In this document: positions 56,170 through 64,000 of the stretch, in pieces
Layout: each line of letters opens with the position of its first letter
Position numbering within the stretch: position 1 is the stretch's first letter
NCBI GenBank assembly: GCA_022478985.1
Contig: JAKSZP010018526.1
Coordinates: 62,001-126,000, forward strand
Reading direction: 5' to 3'
DNA: 64,000 bases
Source: Massospora cicadina
Lineage: Eukaryota; Entomophthoromycota; Entomophthoromycetes; Entomophthorales; Entomophthoraceae
Position numbers and translations under genes: made by a program
The notes under the pieces: generated by a model
The model's database searches: none
Told to the model about the DNA's origin: nothing
The model's input: only the letters and a program-made list of their open reading frames with translations

Positions 56170-57345
56170 CTGAAGCACTGTTCAGCGAAGTGGCTCTTCC
56201 CCCACACTGGTAACAGCACATTTTGCTCTTTTCTGTCCGTTTAATATATAAGTTTTTTCCCAACACTGCCCAATTGGTCAATTCCTTAGTGGGTTTGAAA
56301 ATTTTTGGTTTATTTAAATTAAGACCTGTCTAAAGGCATGTAGCTTTAATTAGTGGCCTCAAATGTGGCGCCTAACATCTTCAAGTGATCCACCATTTGC
56401 AAAGCAGTTATTTTGGTAACCAGTGCAGAAGACACAGTTTTGTTTCAAATCGCAATAAGGCCAGAGAGCCACTTTTAACATGCTTTACATGTCAAAATTG
56501 GACAATACTTTTGCTTCAACCAAAATCAGTGATCCTTGGTAGAATCAGTTGGCAAAACTTGCTTAAATTCTATCTTCCAGGAATTTGGTCCCCATAATTT
56601 TATTATTTTGACATATGTGGAGGACTTCCAAACTTTCATAATTGTATCCTTGGCCTTAGAATAGGAACAGCTATATCGCACAAGGTGAGGCAACAACAAG
56701 TCCTGACAGTTAGTATCCAATTAGTTTTGTGGCTGTCAAAGCTTTCAGTCTGTCGCCACACCCAAACATAGTCATTTTGAACAGGTGGAAGAATGCAATA
56801 GCGTTGTCTCAATGAAAATTGGGTAGTTTAGGCGTGGAATTAAAATTCCTTTTAAGATTTTTCTAGCCACCACTCACAGCTCAGCAACCCAAATGACTAG
56901 AGGTATAATCTCAGGAGTCATCTCCAAAATGGTAGTGAATGCAGTCATCATATTTCTAGGAGGTTCCAACTTTCCAACTGGAGTTCTTAAATTTTCTTCA
57001 GCATCTTTCATGACATAGGGTTTGCATTTTCATTTCTGGCTTTTTAGTTTGTCAACTTGTTTCCTAAAGTTCCATGTCTGAGCTGAGTGAGTGCAATCAA
57101 ATGTTATCTGCTTTGCATTCCATTTTCAGAAATAAAAGCTCTCTATTATCAGCTCTTATTATTTCCTTTTCAGAGACGTTATTTTATGAGTTGGTCATCT
57201 CTAAAGTTTAAAACTTTCTCTACTCATTCTTCAATCTTAATGACATGCTCTTCTAAAGCAGTGAATTTTCTATGATTAGCTAAATAAAAGGCATTCTTAT
57301 TGACAGTTGCCAATTCCATCCATAGCTTCCTTGATTTTCTTTATA
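56170..57345 (-). pseudogene. gag of element E with a broken CCHC knuckle
   Basis: Near 56800-57050 the frames give NFNSTPKLPNFH followed by DNAIAFFHLFKMTMFGCGDR and LKALTATKLIGY, a capsid start typical of Gypsy gag. At about 56175-56215 a knuckle is visible (CYQCGG, then SHFAEQC after a one-base indel), fitting C-x2-C-x4-H-x4-C. Upstream, towards the LTR, the sequence is hydrophilic with short open stretches. Many stops occur. The knuckle followed by protease on the left confirms the orientation. Confidence 0.72.
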
Positions 57346-57378
57346 TGACATCATGTATTGGCTTATCTTACTCAACTA

Positions 57379-57396
57379 CCCCTTTAGTGAGCACCA
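57379..57396 (-). promoter_or_regulatory. tRNA primer-binding site of element E
   Basis: The + strand reads CCCCTTTAGTGAGCACCA two bases before the 5' LTR edge. On the coding strand this begins TGG, as expected for pairing with a tRNA 3' end whose last bases are CCA. The same site, with one change, occurs at 8370-8387. I cannot say which tRNA it is. Confidence 0.75.
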
Positions 57397-57620
57397 ATTG
57401 TTAAAGTCTAATTTCTTTCTGATCGTTATAGAAGTTAACTGCACAGGTTTGTTATGTGAACGATTTGTTAATTGATATTTATAGATGATTGATATTAATA
57501 TGGAGACTATTATCTGTAGCAGAAAAAATAAAACAGGTTCTAATGTGGTCCAACGCTAAAATTGGAATGTTTCATTAAATGATTATTATGCTGATAATTA
57601 GTGACTTCTTCTCTCTTCTA

Positions 57621-57940
57621 AATATTAAATATTAAATTTCAAATTTTATTTGAGGTTGACTGACCTGGGGATGATACTGCACTGATTAAAGGGAAATTGA
57701 ATGAATGGGAAAGGAAAATAAAATCTGGAAAACCTCCATGCACAGCATATGATAGGCCAGGAACTCCATTGAACGCCTTTGCTATTCCCTATCTCAGTTT
57801 GGGGCATTGGCGTGCAACACCAACTCAGTCATAGTTGTCACCTACCCAAAGTTCCTATACCAGAGTTGAAATTGGGAAGGCAATGGTAAAGGGTCCATAT
57901 TCTACTACTGGGGTATCCTCCCCTCTTCTTCCATCTTCTA
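57621..57940. mobile_element. 320-bp block present only in the 5' LTR of element E
   Basis: The 3' LTR lacks this block. It is bordered by TCTTCTA at 57614-57620 and 57934-57940, a direct repeat of seven bases, as a target duplication would be. No terminal inverted repeats or coding sequence are seen. A deletion from the other LTR is the alternative. Confidence 0.5.
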
Positions 57941-58216
57941 GCTGAATTTAATCTAGTCTAAGATTCAGAGGTTCCCAGCCATATCTTTCTATAACACTGA
58001 GTCAGTGGAAATCTGCTTTGAATGTCTGCTTCTCTTTTAAAGATATCCAAACTTTACTCTTTATCACATAAAAGAGTCATTGATTTATAGTACTACAACT
58101 ATGGTTAGCTGAAGATGAATAGAACTTATTAATACTAAAAGATTTTTTATTATACAATATGAAGTGATATAAATATTAATTATATAGTTTAAAATGACTT
58201 ATTTTAAGAAAAAATC

Positions 58217-58392
58217 AAGTGCTTTTGTGTGACAACAGTTAGCCAATCATCCTCTTTCATTAATTAATTCCTCTTAAATCTAGTAAATTATTTTACTAAC
58301 ATGGTGGTCTGATGTAAGAGATAAAGAAGTGCTAATGTTGAACAACAGTTAGCCGCAAATATTCAGTATAATTGATATCAACCTCAATCAGG
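58217..58392 (-). repeat. internal two-part module of the element E 5' LTR
   Basis: Counterpart of 41004-41178, with the same two halves about 107 bp apart, also present in diverged form at 8014-8192. Confidence 0.65.
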
Positions 58393-59235
58393 TAAACTCT
58401 TACATCCCAGTTATTTCCCTCACTTCAAGGTACTGGAGACATAAGCTTATGTCTGTCATGACTACCTGCCATACAAGGATCTTTGTCAACCTTGCCATCT
58501 AATTCCTTAACACCTATATCAACCACAGGATAGGTGAGACCCAAATAATATTTCACTACATTTGAGCCTATCTTAATAAATATGACCTACTTTATTATTA
58601 TAACAAACTAGCTAATTTATAGGGAAATTTGGCGCCCAACTACTCAATTGGCACCTCAGCAAGGAAATGGCAGCCGTTGCTATTGAATTTCTTTAAAGTC
58701 TCTTCAAAGATGGTCTTCCTCATTGGGATAAGGATTGCTATGTCAGACATCCCAAAGACCTAAAAACGGAAAGAGTCAGAAAACATGTCCCTATCATTTA
58801 TGCAAAAATCACAGCAAAACAAGCGCATTTGGCTAAACCTGCTTAGGTAATGGGACTCTCTACCCATTATAGCAGGTCGCAAACCAACTGATGAGCTTGC
58901 TAGTTGCAGGTGGCACACTCGCTTCAACACTACTTCATAAATTACCAATTAATCGTTGATAAAACCCACTGATCTCAATTAATACACATAAAATTAATCA
59001 ACGATCAACTATCAGATGACAAAATTACGTTGGCAAATCTGCCTGACAAGACCTTAGGCATTTTCACAGATCAACACCAACGGAATACAAACCTGGAGAA
59101 TTACCCAAAAACGCTGACACTATTAAACTGATATCAAAATCAACCAATATCCAATTCATATAGCTAATGTGACTTATCTCCTTAATGAACCAGCAGATAA
59201 CCTAGGAAGCTGAAAAGGTGGGCAAAAATTCAACA

Positions 59236-59865
59236 GATGCCTTATTGGATCAAATATTACATTGTAACACATGAGTTTGTCATACCTGCTTGACGATCAA
59301 GCTCCATTTATAAATTTATCAAAGTGTAAATTTTTTTATTATGATAGGCTGAATCATCATTTATCTAAATTGAGCTAACTCTTGCCAGTTCAGAGTCCTC
59401 TTGCTCCTCTCTTTTCTAGCCTCCAAGTACATATTTAGTGAGCATTTTGTAATAATGGTTCACTTTTTATCCCCATATATATATTTTAGAGCTATTAAAG
59501 TAATATCTATTTGTAGTCTATATTTTCCCCAAAATATTTACACAGCTGTAAAGAGATTTATTACTCTTACATCTGAATATTGTTGAGATCCTGGGCCTAA
59601 GCACCTTCAAACAACATATTGCCAGGATATCAACAAGTAAAACTCGCTACATGGTCCTGTACACTACAATCTCATAAATGTAATGGAGGACGTTTGGGTA
59701 AGTAACCCTCCTATAATTCCCGCCTAAAATGAACCAAGGATAGCTTCCTTAAATCAGAAACTAGCCAAAGCTTTACCACGCCTAAGAACCTTAAACGCAA
59801 CCCACTCAAGATTCTCATGGGGCCACTCCTGCTTCTCAGGCCCTCTCTGGGAGTAACCTCGGCCC
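59236..59865 (+). other. unrecognised stretch between element E and the gag of copy C
   Basis: About 630 bases, AT-rich at first. The last 150 bases (CTAAGAACCTTAAACG onward) lead into the copy C gag and have a loose counterpart before the copy B gag motif. The 5' LTR of copy C is not visible; it was probably removed or displaced when element E inserted. Confidence 0.4.
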
Positions 59866-61020
59866 TGTAAACCCCCTTTAAAGACAAGTTTACCCAAGGT
59901 GAAGGCAGCATTTCTTCATTCCTCTACATCTATGAATCTGCCACAGAAGTAACAACTGACCAAAAATCAATCACATCCTCCATTGCCTAAATCGCATGGC
60001 ACAAGAGGTAATAGTTCCTCATATGGACACCCTTAGTACCCGGTGGAGGTTAAGGGAAGCGCTTATATAAGATTTGGCTCAGAGCAAGAGTTTAAGCAAA
60101 AATAGGCCTCTATGTGCCTTGCATGCAAAAGGGAAAATTAGTTGCTACTTTGGTTATCAGTTCTACATTAAAGCCCAGCCATTGTTACTTGCAAATAAGT
60201 TAAAACTTGACAACGCCGTTGCTGCAATCCTAATTGGATTTGCTCATCATCTTTCCTTGACGGTGATTACTTCAATGAAACGTCTTCTTCCAGGACATTT
60301 GCGATATCAAGGAGGCTCTGCTAGCGCATCAATTTCCTTGAGCTTGAGACTAACCAAGGAGGTGCGTCAAAACCCCAAGTCTTTTTTAATGGTCTCTCAA
60401 CTTTAGCCCAGAAGAAAGAGTCCATGACGACCCCATGGCCACTTTTGTTCCTGTTCACATCTTGATCCTGCCCCCCTCAGTGTGTCTAAAACCAGAAATC
60501 TCTCTACCACGTGAGGTTGGCCTGAGTGTAACCTCTGGTAAAAAACAAGCAGCATTCCCCTTCATCATCTGCACCCAGAGTTCGCTTTGTGCATTCAATT
60601 GAGACTTTGCCTTGTCCCACGCACTTCAATGAGGGGCCTCTCCCAGTGGCTCAATTGTCACATCCCTCCAAGAAGCAGTCCATACCTTCCTTAACATCCT
60701 CCCTGGCCATTCACATCTCATGACCTGACCCTAAGATTAATCCAAAGCCTGCCATCAAAGAGCTCAATCCAAAAGCCGATGAAGCTAAAACGCCTTCTTT
60801 TATGGCCAAAACAGTAGTTGAGAGCCCCAAGGGCACCCCCTACAATAAAGAAAGGTATAGTTGACAACGTGTGTCATATGAAGCAAGCTGACAAACCTGA
60901 CGTGCCTGATGCTGACCTCTCTCCTATTGCTCCTATAATTTGTATAGATAACCCCTCTGATGACGAATCTGAGGGAGTTATTAAGACGTTAGATAAATGT
61001 CCTAGGAGCTCCAATTGAAT
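59866..61020 (+). pseudogene. gag region of copy C (broken)
   Basis: The region begins with FKDKFTQGEGSISSFLYIYE, which matches FKDKFTPGKWSLASFFYNYE in copy B. An open frame at 60074-60406 (110 codons) and another at 60818-61018 follow. The latter ends with SPIAPIICIDNPSDDESEG, a counterpart of the acidic stretch near 13170 in copy B. A knuckle is not clearly readable. Stops show that it is not functional. Confidence 0.68.
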
Positions 61021-61249
61021 AAGGGATACCATACCATCTAAACCATGAAGGAGTAAATAAGGCCTTGATACCTGATTAAATTTATCTTAACCAAGTTATG
61101 GGGTCCCATGAAGTCATTGATACTGTTATGATGCAAACCAGTTCATTACTTTCTAATCCAAACTATTTATCATGTTTATATTTTGAATTTATTTAAGATA
61201 AATATTCTGAGGCAGCTCAACAACTTAGCTCCACTTTCCGCTTTAAGGA

Positions 61250-61420
61250 GGTTCTAGATCTTCCTCGTAAGTTTGGTGGAACTGTAACTATGGTTGAGGT
61301 CATCATCAACAATGTACAGTTATGTCCATCCTTGACACTGGTCCACAATCAATGTAATCTCCTCAAAACCTATCAAGAATTATAAGTTGGTGCATGACTT
61401 GGAATACTCTTAGGAGTTTT
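61250..61420 (+). pseudogene. protease of copy C
   Basis: At 61321-61353 the frame reads MSILDTGPQSM, with the DTG active site intact, preceded in another frame by TVTMVEVIINNVQ, the strand before the active site. A stop follows three codons after. It lies between gag and RT. The intact DTG contrasts with copy B, where the G codon is a stop. Confidence 0.72.
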
Positions 61421-62225
61421 TAACTGCAGAGCCAAACAATACTCATGCTATCAGGGCTTACTCCTCTTTAGCCATTTGCATTTTGAGAAGCTCATCCTGT
61501 CAGCACCCGCTGTAGCCTTAAATAACAATAATTATGTATGCTCACTGAAACTCAATTTATGCTCAAGTTTGAGGGAGGCATTCATATAAAACAGGCTTAT
61601 CTCTCCTTGCTCATTTATAAAGTTTTCTCTGGTTTTAAAAATAAAGAACCCAACAAAATAATACTCTTTCTTGGTTGAGTACCCTTCTTCTGCACTATCT
61701 TTAAATTACACACTATCTGGGCAGAATACCAAAAAATTGCCTGATTCAGTGGACGCTTCTGAGGGTATCCCCTTTTATGCCTCAGATTAGATATTAATCA
61801 AGTCTGGTGAACAATGAGTGATTAGCACTAATATTACAAATCAGATCCCCTGAAACTGCTTATTACACATGACAAGCATTAAGGGTTTAAATCTCTTTGA
61901 TCTTAAGTATCGCCTGGTATACTAGATCCTGCCTACCAGCGACCTATCAATATATATTGGAAAATCTCACTAAAAAGAATATTACTATTAAAAACATCAG
62001 GAGATAGGCAAAGGCCTGCTGTTTCCAGTTGAGAATATTAGAAAATAAACTTCATTGGTTCTTATGTTGGATATGGGATTACCTACTGTAAAATTGACAT
62101 GTACTTTGCCTAAAGTTAATATTTCAGATGAATTAACCCTATATGAGATTGAAAGAGTACACTCTTAATTAGATACCTACAGTGATATATTCTCAAAATC
62201 TGATACTGATTATGGGCATATAAGG
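61421..62225 (+). other. copy C linker between protease and RT
   Basis: About 800 bases with short open stretches (for example PRKxGGTV-like pieces upstream and DELTLYEIERVHS near 62150). No domain is recognised. Spacing is normal for Gypsy pol. Confidence 0.4.
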
Positions 62226-63500
62226 ATTAGAGCCGCACAATTGATGTTGGTGATGTCAGTTCTCTCTGATCTAAACCTTATCACAAGTCAAAGGTTGAAG
62301 AGCAACAAATGACTACAAAACTCATAGAGTTACTATACTCTGATTTACTAGTGCCTTACCAAAGCCCTTGGGTGTTCCTCCTTTGCTTATTAAAAAGCGG
62401 AGGTTATTAGGTAGTTATGGACTACCAAAAACTGAACAACCTCACTAAAAATGGTAGTTATCCTAGACCCTGCATCATTAATGCTCTTGTAAAACTCTGT
62501 GCTCAGAATTTTTCTCCGCTATGGATTTGGCCAGTGGATACTGGCAAATTGACCTTTCCTCACAAGATCAGGATAAATATGCTCTCATTTGCAGTGAAAG
62601 CTTATTTCAGCTCACTTGACTACCTCAAGATTGTGTAATGCTGCCACATCATTACAATAAGCGATATATCATATTTTATGGGATCTTAAGCTGAGTTGTG
62701 TGATAGTCTATCTTTATAACATCACAATTTTTTCTAAATTTTTCAATGAACATTTTAATTATCTTAAAGAAGTCTTTCAACGCTTTTGTATGTCCAACAT
62801 TAAGTTGACACTTTAGAAAAGTGCTTTTTTCCATTAGAAATTAGAGATCCTTGGACATGCTATTTCCCAGAAAAGAACTCAAGACTTTCATAATAAAATT
62901 GACATGATATCAAAAATGCCTCCGCCTCAAAACCTACGAGATATTCAGGTGTTTTGGGTATGATGGAGTATTACTATCAGTTCATTTCAAAGTTCATTTA
63001 GCTCTGTAAGACTCTTGTACTTCTATTGACTAATAACACGTCTTGCTTTTGGCGTTCTGAACAAAAGGCCACATTTGAGATGCTAAAGCAATTGCTACAA
63101 AAACATCTTATCCTAAGCCACCCAAATTATGATAATTCTTTCATTTTGAGTACTGATGCCTCTGATTATGTTGTTAGAGCCATTCTGGATCAATTTGATG
63201 AAAACAGAGTGGATCATCCAGTTTTATATTTAAGTAAGATGCTTTCAAAAGTTAAACACAGCTGTAGCATCACAGAAAAAAGTTTTTTATTGTCCTATTT
63301 GCTGTAGAACACTACTACCCTTATTATATGGAACTACCTTGCCTGTGATTATCAACCACTTCTCCTTAAAATGGCTACAAATTATGAAGGATTCTACCAG
63401 ATGACTATCTTGCTGGGCCTTTAAGCTCAAAAATCATGATATGAAGATTAGAGACCAAGCTGGGACACAGAATATAAATGTCAATGGGTTGACTTGTTTT
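62226..63500 (+). pseudogene. reverse transcriptase and RNase H of copy C (broken)
   Basis: The N-terminal RT reads KVEEQQMTTKLIELLYSDLL and, in 62417-62638, MDYQKLNNLTKNGSYPRP. Motif A is MDLASGYWQIDLSSQDQD near 62520. The catalytic box, YLDD in copy B, is YLYN here (62709-62720), so both aspartates are lost. The connection reads YYYQFISKF. RNase H is open in 63026-63307: SFILSTDASDYVVRAILDQF and HPVLYLSKMLSKVKH, with its first aspartate kept. A SWAFKLKNHDMKIRDQAGTQ-like end of RNase H follows near 63440. Several frameshifts. Confidence 0.84.
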
Positions 63501-63689
63501 CTTATCCTTTACTTAGATAACATTAAAGCAGAGATTGCATGACCTCATAATAATCCCTGATGCTTAGTATGATTAGGATGAACTTGATAAGAAAATGCTA
63601 ACATGACACTCCTGCAACACCAGATTTGGTAGTTTAGAAGTTATACAAAAATGAAGGGGCAAATTGGTTACCCTATCTTCGATTTTAGA

Positions 63690-64000
63690 ATGAAAACTTA
63701 CTATTATATATGTCCACTCTACTCTTGGTCACGGCGTAGTATGTAAGATCTCTTTATGGATTAGAGGTTGGTACTATTGGGAGGGAATTATAAAACACAT
63801 TACCAAAGTCCTGGATTCCTGCTTAACCTGCAAAAAGCAGTCCAGTTTTAAGACCAAATAAATAATATTAACCTAATACCCTTATACAACCAATCCATAC
63901 AATAGTTTAGATGTGGTTGGTCTCCTACCCCAGCTACAAGGGGGAATCACTACATACTAGTAGGAGTTGATCACGAAATAAACAGTTGAAGCTGTGGCTC
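63690..64000 (+). pseudogene. integrase start of copy C (cut by window end)
   Basis: The zinc region is partly kept, with VLDSCLTCKKQSS giving an intact CxxC at about 63815-63840. The first core motif, NSLDVVGLLPQ, with its aspartate intact, lies at about 63902-63935. The sequence then leaves the window. It aligns with the integrase of copy A at 148-440. Confidence 0.8.

Larger units (their letters stand above)
40512..59235 (-). mobile_element. large Ty3/Gypsy retrotransposon (element E), split by LINE2
   Basis: Bounded by long direct repeats of 1508 and 1837 bp with TGTT...AACA ends. On the - strand, from right to left, it has a tRNA primer site, gag with a broken CCHC knuckle, protease, RT, RNase H and integrase, then a purine tract at the left LTR. 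Without LINE2 it is about 12.6 kb, large for Gypsy. The extra length is a 2.9-kb region between integrase and the 3' LTR and a 1.8-kb gap between protease and RT. No chromodomain is visible. No exact target duplication remains (GGTGG against GATGC). All genes carry stops. Confidence 0.88.
57399..59235 (-). repeat. 5' LTR of element E
   Basis: Direct repeat of 40512-42019 with an extra block at about 57621-57940. It runs from TGTTAAAGTC to AAATTCAACA on the + strand. It lies on the gag and primer-site side. Confidence 0.92.
59866..64000 (+). mobile_element. Ty3/Gypsy retrotransposon copy C (5' truncated, runs off the window)
   Basis: The unit carries gag, protease, RT, RNase H and the start of integrase in order on the + strand. 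Gag and linker motifs match copy B, and the integrase start matches copies A and B, so all three belong to one family. No 5' LTR is seen. The window ends inside the integrase core; its 3' LTR should lie beyond. Confidence 0.85.

Noticed and set aside
1..64000. Repeat-induced point mutation (RIP) as the cause of the many stops
   Set aside because: Where I compared LTR pairs of elements 1, D and E by eye, transitions and transversions were mixed in both directions, not the one-sided C-to-T pattern RIP leaves. A dinucleotide count would settle it.
1..64000. Host protein-coding genes, tRNA or rRNA genes, CRISPR arrays
   Set aside because: No frame outside the retroelements gave a domain or a plausible gene structure, and I saw no tRNA cloverleaf, rRNA core or regularly spaced short repeats.

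Overview
The window is a 64-kb block of nested, decayed retrotransposons. I could not recognise any host protein gene, rRNA or tRNA. The sequence is AT-rich, and every element belongs to one of two groups: Ty3/Gypsy LTR retrotransposons (two lineages ending in a chromodomain) or L1/Tad-like LINEs with an apurinic-type endonuclease, reverse transcriptase and a C-terminal zinc finger. This fits a large, repeat-inflated eukaryotic genome. The mix of chromodomain Gypsy elements and LINEs without RNase H suggests a fungus (for example a rust or an early-diverging lineage), but that is an inference and I cannot name the species.

Layout from left to right: (1) 1-1566 is the integrase end of a Gypsy copy (copy A). 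(2) 1567-7503 is a complete chromodomain Gypsy element on the + strand, with 851- and 850-bp LTRs. (3) 7504-9800 is AT-rich debris holding LTR pieces of the family of element E and a ~120-bp tandem repeat. (4) 9810-10254 is a Gypsy RT fragment (element G), cut by (5) element B, 10255-18982, + strand, same family as copies A and C, with strongly diverged LTRs. (6) 19882-37000 holds an old + strand Gypsy element, H. It is split by a 6.0-kb LINE (LINE1, 21638-27672), by a second chromodomain Gypsy element D (28663-35268, - strand, perfect 5-bp target duplication) and by an 818-bp internally deleted LINE (36014-36831, perfect 16-bp target duplication). Element D itself carries a solo LTR (31565-32710, perfect 5-bp target duplication). 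(7) 37.9-39.65 kb is a - strand Gypsy pol fragment, F. (8) 40512-59235 is a large - strand Gypsy element, E, with 1.5- and 1.8-kb LTRs. It is split by a GC-rich, nearly intact 6.06-kb LINE (LINE2, 44379-50438, perfect 16-bp target duplication). (9) 59.87 kb to the window end is the gag-pol of copy C, which runs off the edge inside its integrase.

The nesting gives relative ages. H is older than LINE1, D and the short LINE; D is older than its solo LTR; E is older than LINE2; G is older than B. LINE2 is the youngest-looking unit. It has the best-kept reading frames and is much richer in G+C than its surroundings. The LTR retrotransposons all carry stop codons and frameshifts, and several have lost catalytic residues, so none looks autonomous.

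The least explained item is a + strand coding relic (43535-44378, resuming at 50455-50735) between the integrase of E and its 3' LTR. Removing LINE2 and one copy of its target duplication makes its two parts continuous in one frame. I could not assign it to a family.
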